The position numbers were made by a program, and so were the translations under genes. A model generated the notes under the pieces. It was given only the letters and a program-made list of their open reading frames with translations, ran no database searches and was not told the origin of the DNA. This document shows, piece after piece, positions 48,081 to 55,188 of a stretch of DNA of 62,294 nt. The stretch is from a virus. Position 1 is the first letter of the stretch. Each line of letters opens with the position of its first letter. Location of the stretch: IMG/VR virus record IMGVR_UViG_3300003323_000251, positions 1 to 62,294 of that record. One strand, written 5' to 3'.

Positions 48081-48701
48081 ATGAAGAACGCAACCGTAAT
48101 CACGCCGCCAGAGCGGCCCGCTCTTCCCTCGCATGTCCAATGGAGCGAAGGCAATTGCCTTCTGTCGCAGCCGGAATGTGAGTGGATCATTGCCCGTGGC
48201 GAGCAGACACCACTGGGCCTGGCATCGGTAGGAACGCCAACAGATCACCGGGTGGACCCGGCGACCAGGTGCGTGTCGATGTCGATTTTCGACGGCGATG
48301 ATTGCGGCTGGCTGTATGACCGCATCGCGCAGCGGGTGAAGTGGGCCAACGATCAGCTTTATGGATTTGACCTGTCCGGGCTGATCGAACCCATTCAGTT
48401 CCTGAAGTACACCACTGCGCAGGGTGAGTTACCCAACGGTCATTACACCTGGCACGTTGATTTCGGCGAAGGCGCCATGGCCACGCGCAAGCTATCGATG
48501 GTGATTCAGCTGTCGCCGCCGGAGGCTTACGACGGATGCGAGTTCCGCATGTACTCCGATCGAGGACCCCAGGAACTGGCCTACAGAGGACAAGGCGCCG
48601 CGTTCATGTTTCCCAGCTGGACGCCCCACAGCGTTGCCCCCATCACCCGCGGTGTGCGTTACGCGCTCGTCTGCTGGGTGCATGGCCCGCGCTTTAGGTA
48701 A
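48081..48701 (+). CDS. 2-oxoglutarate/Fe(II) dioxygenase, prolyl-hydroxylase-like
   Basis: A 206-residue enzyme that starts at ATG 48081 with GGAG upstream. The metal triad is H125 and D127 (YTWHVDFGE) and H183 (PSWTPHSVAPITRG); R193 (or R190) would bind 2-oxoglutarate. The end PHSVAPITRGVRYALVCWVH matches PKHD/prolyl 4-hydroxylase-type enzymes such as E. coli YbiX. Known relatives hydroxylate prolyl or other residues. Its place right after two collagen-like genes suggests that it modifies their prolines; other substrates remain possible. Confidence 0.85.
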   Translation: MKNATVITPPERPALPSHVQWSEGNCLLSQPECEWIIARGEQTPLGLASVGTPTDHRVDPATRCVSMSIFDGDDCGWLYDRIAQRVKWANDQLYGFDLSGLIEPIQFLKYTTAQGELPNGHYTWHVDFGEGAMATRKLSMVIQLSPPEAYDGCEFRMYSDRGPQELAYRGQGAAFMFPSWTPHSVAPITRGVRYALVCWVHGPRFR

Positions 48702-48711
48702 GGGGAACGAG

Positions 48712-49068
48712 GTGTCCGATTCCGCACAACAGCCCGAGACCCCAACAAAGTCCGAAACAGACCAGGAGAAACCCCAAAATCAGGGTATCCCCTACACCCT
48801 CCGACGTATCCAGATCATCGACGGTGTGATTCTGGCTGCAATAATTGCCGTGTTCTCAGGACAGCGGGAAACAGATTCCAAGGTCGATCAGCTGCTTGCG
48901 GACAGGGTGGCCGAAGAGAAGTTAAAGGCGGCCGAGGAGAAGCTGGAGGATCGAGATCCAGCGATACGGAAGGCTCGCTACGAGTTCGAGACAAACGCGA
49001 TCCGGGAGCATGTGAGGGCTGTTGATGGACGCGTCACTGAGTTGGAGAAAGCCCGACGGGACGAGTGA
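48712..49068 (+). CDS. single-pass membrane protein, holin-like
   Basis: A 118-residue protein. GTG 48712 has AAGGGG six bases upstream, so I prefer it to an ATG at 48682 inside the hydroxylase gene. A polar N-terminus, one membrane helix (IQIIDGVILAAIIAVFSGQ) and a long charged coiled coil (RVAEEKLKAAEEKLEDRD). Its position at the head of the lysis genes suggests a holin or lysis regulator. Confidence 0.62.
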   Translation: MSDSAQQPETPTKSETDQEKPQNQGIPYTLRRIQIIDGVILAAIIAVFSGQRETDSKVDQLLADRVAEEKLKAAEEKLEDRDPAIRKARYEFETNAIREHVRAVDGRVTELEKARRDE

Positions 49069-49071
49069 CCT

Positions 49072-49560
49072 ATGCGCCTAACCCTGGTTAGGTGGGCATA
49101 CGGCCCGACGTTCACATTGGGGGTCCTGTATGGCGATGGCGTGCGTCTAGTCACGCTTGAGCGCCCCTGGATCCCCGATCCCGACAATCCGATGCTGGCG
49201 GGAGAGCCGCACGTCAGCTGCGTCCCGGACGGCGAATACATCGTGCGCCCGCACGTTTCTGAGAAGTACCCCACAGACCGCCACGCCTACAGCCTGGAGA
49301 ATCCGGCTCTGGGTGTGTACTACAGCACCCCGATTCCGGCTGGGCAGAAGTACGGCCGAACCGCAGTGCTGATTCACAATGCCAACTATGTCCGGCAGCT
49401 GGAGGGCTGTATCGCAGTTGGCATGCATCACAACTACACAGTGGAGCCCACTGTCCAGGAGTCAGTGCCAGCGATGCGCATCCTCCGGGCAGTGCTGGGT
49501 AGAGCGCAGCACAGTCTGTTGATCCGTCCTGTCCAAGGGACTAGCGAGGTGCTTGCGTGA
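49072..49560 (+). CDS. DUF5675 family protein, candidate cell-wall enzyme
   Basis: A 162-residue protein. Motifs are a strand start LVRWAYGPTFTLGVLYGDG, TLERPW, PDGEYIVRPHVS and HNANYVRQLEGCIAVG. The last resembles the H...GCI active site of L,D-transpeptidase (YkuD) folds, with C as nucleophile candidate. DUF5675 has no settled function that I know of. It occupies the place where an endolysin is expected, between two membrane proteins, and no other endolysin is visible. Confidence 0.78.
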   Translation: MRLTLVRWAYGPTFTLGVLYGDGVRLVTLERPWIPDPDNPMLAGEPHVSCVPDGEYIVRPHVSEKYPTDRHAYSLENPALGVYYSTPIPAGQKYGRTAVLIHNANYVRQLEGCIAVGMHHNYTVEPTVQESVPAMRILRAVLGRAQHSLLIRPVQGTSEVLA

Positions 49561-49946
49561 ATCAGATCGTGTACATCGGCGATAGCTTTGCGTGGTCCAT
49601 CAGCACGTTGCTGATGTGCTTCATGGGACAGGCCGTGCATTGGCTGATGTCTTACGGACGCGCCCGCCAGGTATCAAAGAGCCTGGGGACGCCGCAGCCC
49701 AGCTTGTGGCTGTACTGGTACGCCGACTGGCCGACTACCCTGGCGTCATTCCTGATCGTGCTGTCTGGTTACTTCTTCTTGCCGGAAATGGCGACGAGGT
49801 GGCCGGATGCTGGCCAGGCCCTAGGGCTAGTCGATATTGAGGGGAAACCTGTGGGTCTAAGCATGTTCACCTCATTCCTGTGGGGCATGGGTGGGAATAC
49901 CTTCGCGGACTTCGCCGGCCGTCGATTAACGAGGCTTGTTGAATGA
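49557..49946 (+). CDS. multi-pass membrane protein, candidate holin
   Basis: A 129-residue protein that starts at GTG 49557 overlapping the previous stop. Three hydrophobic segments: AWSISTLLMCFMGQAVHWLM, TTLASFLIVLSGYFFLP and FTSFLWGMGGNTFADFAG. The size and the neighbours (DUF5675, spanins) fit a holin. It overlaps the Rz gene by four bases. Confidence 0.7.
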   Translation: MNQIVYIGDSFAWSISTLLMCFMGQAVHWLMSYGRARQVSKSLGTPQPSLWLYWYADWPTTLASFLIVLSGYFFLPEMATRWPDAGQALGLVDIEGKPVGLSMFTSFLWGMGGNTFADFAGRRLTRLVE

Positions 49947-50488
49947 TCACCACCGCACTGGCGTACCTAGCCGGCACACGGTGGTTGACGTTCGTCCGGC
50001 GCCATTGGAGGGTAATCGCCGTGCTTGCGTTCCTGCTGATCATGTTCGTGGCTGTCCATGCATGGATGGAGCGCGAGTGTGCTCGGCGTGAAGTTTTGCT
50101 GCGCCAAAAGTACGATCGACTCCTACGCGAGGCGGAAGATAAAAACCGCAAGATCGAAAAGCAGTGGCGCAACCTTGTCCACGAGGCGGACCGTGAACAT
50201 CAACAACGACTCCAGGCGATGGAGACGAAATACGCGGACGCTGTTGCCCGCATTGGCCCTGTGCGGGTGTGCTCACGCCCCTCCAGCGGTACCACCACAG
50301 TGTCCCGAGATCCCACCACCGCCGGCGGCGATCATGGTCCCGCCGGAGGTGATCGACTTTCTGGCCGAGCTGGAGAAGCTGCTGACATTGGGCCCGGACT
50401 CGTCCGACTCGCCCACACCGCTGAAGCCCAGACGGCCCGATTGATTGCCTGTCAGCAATACATTCGCGTCCTGGAGAGCACTCGGTGA
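49943..50488 (+). CDS. i-spanin (Rz-like)
   Basis: A 181-residue protein. N-terminal membrane helix at about 25-43 (VIAVLAFLLIMFVAVHAW) followed by a charged coiled coil (LLREAEDKNRKIEKQWRNLV), as in lambda Rz. The C-terminal part is Gly/Thr-rich and is encoded where the Rz1 gene overlaps. It joins the inner membrane to the o-spanin and fuses the membranes in the last lysis step. Confidence 0.85.
   Translation: MITTALAYLAGTRWLTFVRRHWRVIAVLAFLLIMFVAVHAWMERECARREVLLRQKYDRLLREAEDKNRKIEKQWRNLVHEADREHQQRLQAMETKYADAVARIGPVRVCSRPSSGTTTVSRDPTTAGGDHGPAGGDRLSGRAGEAADIGPGLVRLAHTAEAQTARLIACQQYIRVLESTR
50193..50444 (+). CDS. o-spanin (Rz1-like), nested inside the i-spanin gene
   Basis: An 83-residue lipoprotein in another frame, wholly within the Rz gene. 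GTG 50193 has GAGG at 50183-50186. The N-terminus is basic, then TLLPALALCGC is a lipobox with Cys as the lipid-bearing residue, then a Pro-rich stretch (HAPPAVPPQCPEIPPPPAAI), typical of Rz1. An upstream ATG at 50058 is in frame but lacks a ribosome site and would bury the signal. Confidence 0.82.
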   Translation: MNINNDSRRWRRNTRTLLPALALCGCAHAPPAVPPQCPEIPPPPAAIMVPPEVIDFLAELEKLLTLGPDSSDSPTPLKPRRPD

Positions 50489-50662
50489 GACACGTCGTCA
50501 GTACATTTCGCGGCAAGCGAAGTGAAAAAAAACTGCCACCAGATACGAAGAGCACGGGCAGGATGCTGATGGATTGGCAGCTAAGAATCAGGAACGCCGC
50601 GGGTCTGGCGTTGAATGGGCCGCGTAATATCATCGCTCCCACCTCAGAAAGCGGTGGGTACA
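50489..50662 (+). promoter_or_regulatory. intergenic region before ejection-protein genes
   Basis: About 170 bases with an A8 run (near 50525), a TAATAT -10-like box at 50625-50630 and a hairpin CCCACC (50638-50643) with GGTGGG (50653-50658) that holds the likely ribosome site of the gene at 50663. It is the longest gap in the late genes, so a late promoter here is plausible. A 69-codon frame across it (50485-50694) is weak. Confidence 0.45.
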
Positions 50663-52045
50663 ATGGCGGAAACACAAGCGCGGGATTTGTTTGATACCGG
50701 CCCGACGCCCGCTCAGGCCGGCATAGCGCCGGCACGCACCACAGCCCGCCAACTAGTTCCGCTGTCCTCGCCTCCCAGCGAGCGCAGCTTGATCTCCGCG
50801 GCGGGGCAGCCAACGCCATCATCCAGTAGCCAGTTACGGACGATGGCCGCGCCTGCCTCGCCGCCGACGCCTCCACCCCCGAATGGTAGTTCTGGTGCGC
50901 CCGGTCCTGGCACCGCCCCCGGGCAAGCTCCTGGAACATCGATTGCCCCTGTCGTGGCTGCTCCTGTTCTGTCTCAGGTGCAAAAGAACGAGACGGTGTC
51001 CGGCCAACTGGAGCAGCTGCTGAGCAGCACCAGTCCAGTGCTGCAGCAAGCGCGTGATCGAGCGATCGTGCAGTCCGCTTCACGCGGTTTGCAGAACTCG
51101 ACGTTAGCGGCGCAGGCCGGCACGGAGGCACTGATCAGCGCGGCAACGCCGATCGCGGCGACCGATGCCGCCACCTTCTCTGATCGCGCCAAGGGTAACC
51201 AGGCGGCGCAGAATGCGTTCGGGCAGACCGAGCAGCAGGGCAACATCCAGAAGGAGCTGAGCACGCAGGATCATGTCCAGCGCATGGCTGAGGCCGCCCA
51301 GGCTGGCGACATCAACTCGCGGCTGCAGCTGGAGCAGGCGGGCTACAACATGCAGTTGTCCGCCCAGGAGAACCTGCAGCGGCTGGAGCAGTTGCACGCC
51401 GAGGGCGACATCCAAGCGGGCCTGGCCTTGCAGCAGTTCGGCTTCGCGACCGCACTCGCCGCGCAGAAGCAGGGCTTCGATCTGGAGCTGGGCAATCAGC
51501 AGTTCCAGAACAGCCAGGCGCTGCTGATCCAGGAGTACGCCCAGCGGGGCGCGCTATCCGCGCAGGAAGCCACGCAAGAACTGACCAGGCTGAATCAACA
51601 GCACGAGAACACGCTGTCTGAAATCGCCGCCCAGGTGGCGGCGAACGGCGGTGCCGACGCTGCGAAATGGACGCGAGACCTACAGCAGGGCTACTTGAAC
51701 GCGGTCACTCAGCGCCAAATGGCGGCCAGCCAAGAGGTCGCCGCGATCTACAGCACGCAGGGCCTGTCCGGCGCGCAACAGACGGCGGCGGTTGTTACGG
51801 CTCAGAATCGCTTGCGCGACGACTTGGCGGCGATCGCGGCTTACTTCCAGCAGACCCCTGGCTGGCCGACAACCGGTACGGGTGGCACTCCGGCACCAGC
51901 ACCTGGCCTGAGCCCCACTGGGCCAGCGCCCTACGCACCAGGCGGCAACCCGTGGAATACGCCACCGGTACCGCCATATGTGCCGGGTCCGCCATACGTG
52001 CGCCCACCCGGCGGTCCAGGCAATGGAGGCCGTCGCGTCCCATGA
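50663..52045 (+). CDS. internal virion / ejection-type protein
   Basis: A 460-residue Ala/Gln-rich protein that starts at ATG 50663. A Pro/Ser-rich N-terminus, a long helical middle with repeated Gln-rich segments (NLQRLEQLHAEGDIQAGLAL, LLIQEYAQRGALSAQEATQE) and a Pro/Gly-rich end. Such helical Ala/Gln-rich proteins downstream of podovirus tail genes are typical ejection proteins that enter the cell with DNA. Assigned by composition and position. Confidence 0.65.
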   Translation: MAETQARDLFDTGPTPAQAGIAPARTTARQLVPLSSPPSERSLISAAGQPTPSSSSQLRTMAAPASPPTPPPPNGSSGAPGPGTAPGQAPGTSIAPVVAAPVLSQVQKNETVSGQLEQLLSSTSPVLQQARDRAIVQSASRGLQNSTLAAQAGTEALISAATPIAATDAATFSDRAKGNQAAQNAFGQTEQQGNIQKELSTQDHVQRMAEAAQAGDINSRLQLEQAGYNMQLSAQENLQRLEQLHAEGDIQAGLALQQFGFATALAAQKQGFDLELGNQQFQNSQALLIQEYAQRGALSAQEATQELTRLNQQHENTLSEIAAQVAANGGADAAKWTRDLQQGYLNAVTQRQMAASQEVAAIYSTQGLSGAQQTAAVVTAQNRLRDDLAAIAAYFQQTPGWPTTGTGGTPAPAPGLSPTGPAPYAPGGNPWNTPPVPPYVPGPPYVRPPGGPGNGGRRVP

Positions 52046-52509
52046 TTCGCAAAGCGACAGCCGCCGACCTCCAGGCCATCATCGAGATGGGGTATCGGCT
52101 TTGCGACCGTACCCCGCAGGCGCATGTCAAACGGGATCGCCCATCGATCGCCAAGCAGCTGACCGCGTGCATGTCCTCAGCTTTCGGCTGCGTCTTCGTT
52201 GCCGAGCACGAGAAGCAGATAACTGGGGTGATCGTCGGCATCGCCCAGCAATTCTGGTTCAGCAATCAGCGTCAGGCTGTGGACCTGATGTTCGTGGCCG
52301 AGCGCGTGGGCGACGGTCCTCGCCTGTTGAAGGCATTCGTTGAATGGGCCTGGAAGGTGCCCGGCGTGGTCGAGGTGGCTGGTGCGCAGTCCTCGGGGAT
52401 CGAGATCGAGCGCACCGCCGAGATGTATGAACGCCTGGGATTCCAGCGCGTCGGTAGTGTTTTTTCCATGAATCAGCGGCCCAAGAAGCCGCAGGCGAGG
52501 GCAGCATGA
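52042..52509 (+). CDS. GNAT-family N-acetyltransferase
   Basis: A 155-residue enzyme. The start MIRKATAADLQAIIEMGYRL, then GCVFVAEHEKQITGVIVGIA and a C-terminal AEMYERLGFQRVGSVFSM fit the GNAT fold; the R/Q-x-x-G-x-G/A loop is degenerate (ERVGDGPRLLKAFVEW). It lies among virion genes. Several podoviruses carry a GNAT there; the target is not known. It may modify a virion protein during assembly. Confidence 0.8.
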   Translation: MIRKATAADLQAIIEMGYRLCDRTPQAHVKRDRPSIAKQLTACMSSAFGCVFVAEHEKQITGVIVGIAQQFWFSNQRQAVDLMFVAERVGDGPRLLKAFVEWAWKVPGVVEVAGAQSSGIEIERTAEMYERLGFQRVGSVFSMNQRPKKPQARAA

Positions 52510-53408
52510 GCGGACTGGCACGCGCGGCTAAAAAGCACTGGAAGCGAGTGGTTAGGACGGTCAAGAAATATTGGAAGGTGGTGGCCATCGCTGTGGCTGC
52601 TTACTTCACCTTCGGTCTGGCGATGGGCGCGATGGCGCCGGCCGCAGGCACGGTTGCGGCGGGGACGGGGGCCGCCACCACGGGGGCCGGGGTCATGACT
52701 GCCACAGCCGCCGCTGGCACGGGCACAGCGGCGGCGGGTGCGGCAGCTGCAGCAGGCATCGAAACGGTTACGGTCACGGCGGCGGCAGCAGGTGGCGGCA
52801 TCAGCGCGGCGGGCGCAGCTGGCGCGATTGCCGGTGGAGCTGCGGCAGCGAGTGCCGGCGGGGCTACTCCCGCGAAGCCCGCGCCCAAACCCGAGCCTGC
52901 GGTTCAGTCGCAGCAACCTCCACCACAGCCGACAACGGGCACTGCAAATCCATCGCTGATGGACAAGGCCAAGGCCGGCTGGAAGGAGATGTCGTTCGGC
53001 GACAAGCTGCTGCTGGCCAAGGCCGGCGTGGACGTGGTGGCGGCTTCCACCGCGCCGTCTGCCGAGGAAGAGGCCGCCGCTGCTGCCAAGTGGCAGGGCG
53101 CTTTTTACGGGCGGACTGCATCCGAGGCGGATCAGTTCGTAAAGCAGAACGTCCAGGCCACCAAGGTGCAGGCGGCCAAGCCGACAGGCGGCCAGCGACA
53201 GATCGTGCCGACCGGCGATCCAATGGCAGGACCGACACAACAGGCAGCTGCCGCGAGCCCGATGCAGGCGCCTCAGTTGCAGCAATTTGAGTCCACCCAA
53301 CAGCAGCCCGAGCAGGCTCCCCCACCGAAGGCCGAGCAGGTGACGAACGTGGGCGGCAATCGCGATCTATTTGCCCAGCGCGATTCGCGCGTCCGCTATC
53401 TGGTGTAA
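52506..53408 (+). CDS. Ala/Gly-rich membrane-active virion protein
   Basis: A 300-residue protein. A basic N-terminus (AAKKHWKRVVRTVKKYWKVV), a hydrophobic helix (VAIAVAAYFTFGLAMGAMAP), then a 70-residue Ala/Gly/Thr-rich stretch that could insert into or cross a membrane. The C-terminal half is polar and Gln-rich. This fits an ejection protein that helps DNA across the envelope. Confidence 0.65.
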   Translation: MSGLARAAKKHWKRVVRTVKKYWKVVAIAVAAYFTFGLAMGAMAPAAGTVAAGTGAATTGAGVMTATAAAGTGTAAAGAAAAAGIETVTVTAAAAGGGISAAGAAGAIAGGAAAASAGGATPAKPAPKPEPAVQSQQPPPQPTTGTANPSLMDKAKAGWKEMSFGDKLLLAKAGVDVVAASTAPSAEEEAAAAAKWQGAFYGRTASEADQFVKQNVQATKVQAAKPTGGQRQIVPTGDPMAGPTQQAAAASPMQAPQLQQFESTQQQPEQAPPPKAEQVTNVGGNRDLFAQRDSRVRYLV

Positions 53409-53411
53409 CCC

Positions 53412-54080
53412 ATGCGTCGAGCAATTGTTGATGAGGTCGTGGAACCCGCTCCCACTGGCAGGATGCCAGACCAGGGCCCGGACATTGATCCATTGGACGA
53501 GGAGTCGGTGAGCCCGGAGGAGCAGGAGTTCTACGACACCTACATGACGAAGGCGCTGCAGTTCATCCACGGTCCCAAGTCCTCGCGCCAGGTGCTGAAA
53601 CATCTGAACCAGAAGGACATGAGCGTGACCGAGGCGGTGGGCCGCACGACCGCGATGATCGCCAAGAACATCGTGCAGTCGGCACAAATTGCCGGACAGA
53701 AGGTGAACCCGGATGCGGTCTTCGGCGCCAGCCAGGAAGTGGTGGAAGAGTTGCTGGAGCTGGGCAGTCGCGCCGGTATCTTCCCAATCGACTGGCCGAC
53801 CGAGGACGCCGACAACCTCTCGCCCGAGCAGGAGAAGATGGCCCAGGACTCCCTGGCGTACGCAGCCCAGGTGTACGGCAACGAGCTGCTGAAGAGCGAT
53901 GAAGGCGCCGCGGTCAGCAAGGATGCCCAGAACGAGGTGCTGCGCCAGGTGCAGAACGAGACTAAGGCGGGCAAAGCCAATCCAGACTTTGCGGTGACCA
54001 ATGGCGACACCGTGGAAGGCGGGGTGAAGCGCGCCATCATGGCGAACAACGGTGGGAGGATGCCGCATGGCGAGGCTTGA
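53412..54080 (+). CDS. hypothetical virion-associated protein
   Basis: A 222-residue acidic helical protein (EEQEFYDTYMTKALQFIHGP, VTEAVGRTTAMIAKNIVQSA). The pattern of an acidic start and FYD/VxKA helices is common next to podovirus ejection proteins. Unknown role; overlaps the next gene by 14 bases. Confidence 0.68.
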   Translation: MRRAIVDEVVEPAPTGRMPDQGPDIDPLDEESVSPEEQEFYDTYMTKALQFIHGPKSSRQVLKHLNQKDMSVTEAVGRTTAMIAKNIVQSAQIAGQKVNPDAVFGASQEVVEELLELGSRAGIFPIDWPTEDADNLSPEQEKMAQDSLAYAAQVYGNELLKSDEGAAVSKDAQNEVLRQVQNETKAGKANPDFAVTNGDTVEGGVKRAIMANNGGRMPHGEA

Positions 54081-55188
54081 TCGAGCGCTGGTGGCGGTAG
54101 GCAATACCCTGGGAGCGCTGGCCAACAACCAGCTGGAGCGCGAACACCAGGCTGCCATGGCTATGCGGCAAGAGAACTTCATGCGGATTCAGCATTCGCT
54201 GAACGAGCAAAGCCGAGCCACCGAGCGCGCCTCTGACATCGCTGAGCGGGACAAGGACCGCACGATGCGCAAGGAGGAGCTGACCACCGAGCTGAACGCG
54301 CGCAGGGCTGACGCCGAGGCGGACCGTGCGCTGCGCAGGTCAGAAGGCGAAGCAGACCGAGCGCTGCGCCGCTCCGAGGGCGCGGCCGATCGCGCCGTAC
54401 AGATGGCCCAGATCGGCGATCGCCAGGGCAAGGACTACGATGCCCGCTACCTGTCGCAGCTGGACAAGATCGACAAGCGCATCCAGGAGATCAGCGACTA
54501 CAAGACTCAGGGCATGGCGGAAGGTAAGTTCATCGACGCGAACGCGACGGCGGCTTACGACAATGAGCTGGCCCAGCTGATGGAGCAGCGCCGATCTTTG
54601 GCCCAGGAACGCGACATCACTCTGGCCCGCAGCGGCGACTCGCGTTACCGCAAGCTGAGCGCTGAAGAGGTCGCCCGGATCAAGAAGGAAAACGGCGGCC
54701 AGATGCCAGGTGCTCCAGTCACTGAAACCGGTGATTCGGGCATGCCGATGGCAGCTCAGGCTCCGCGAGGTGGTAGCAGCATCAAGCTGCCCCAGGCACC
54801 TGCAAAGCCTCCAGGGATGCAGGCCCGTGAGGAGCGTAAGCAGCGCCAGGTCGCTCCAGCCCAGGAAGCTGCCGCCACCGATTCGTTGCAGGGACTGGGC
54901 GACTGGGAGAACGCCAGCCTTCCGCCGCCACCATCGCGACCACAGCAGCCGCAGGCATGGGAGGGTGCTCGCCAACTGGTTAATGTGGGCCGGAGCATCG
55001 TAGGCGCGCGCGATCGCAAGCTGAATGAATTCGAAGGTCGGAAGGCCGCGAAGACAGCGGCCCAACTGCTGGCCGCTGGCCGCACACCGGGCGCAGAGAT
55101 CGTGCAGCGAATGGCTGCCGTCGATCGCCAGACCCTCGTGAACGACTTCGGCCTGTCCGAGGATGACCTGAAGAAGCTGGGCCTGTGA
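54067..55188 (+). CDS. coiled-coil virion protein
   Basis: A 373-residue protein that starts at ATG 54067 after GGGAGG. A long charged coiled coil covers residues 15-150, with a tandem repeat EADRALRRSEG in about two and a half copies near residue 80-105. A Pro/Gln-rich linker follows and a helical C-terminal domain (GAEIVQRMAAVDRQTLVNDF). Probably an ejection or internal head protein. Confidence 0.66.
   Translation: MARLDRALVAVGNTLGALANNQLEREHQAAMAMRQENFMRIQHSLNEQSRATERASDIAERDKDRTMRKEELTTELNARRADAEADRALRRSEGEADRALRRSEGAADRAVQMAQIGDRQGKDYDARYLSQLDKIDKRIQEISDYKTQGMAEGKFIDANATAAYDNELAQLMEQRRSLAQERDITLARSGDSRYRKLSAEEVARIKKENGGQMPGAPVTETGDSGMPMAAQAPRGGSSIKLPQAPAKPPGMQAREERKQRQVAPAQEAAATDSLQGLGDWENASLPPPPSRPQQPQAWEGARQLVNVGRSIVGARDRKLNEFEGRKAAKTAAQLLAAGRTPGAEIVQRMAAVDRQTLVNDFGLSEDDLKKLGL

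Noticed and set aside
50485-50694. 69-codon frame between Rz and the ejection-type protein
   Set aside because: Low-complexity composition, no clear ribosome site, and it runs through the A8 tract, a hairpin and the start of the next gene.
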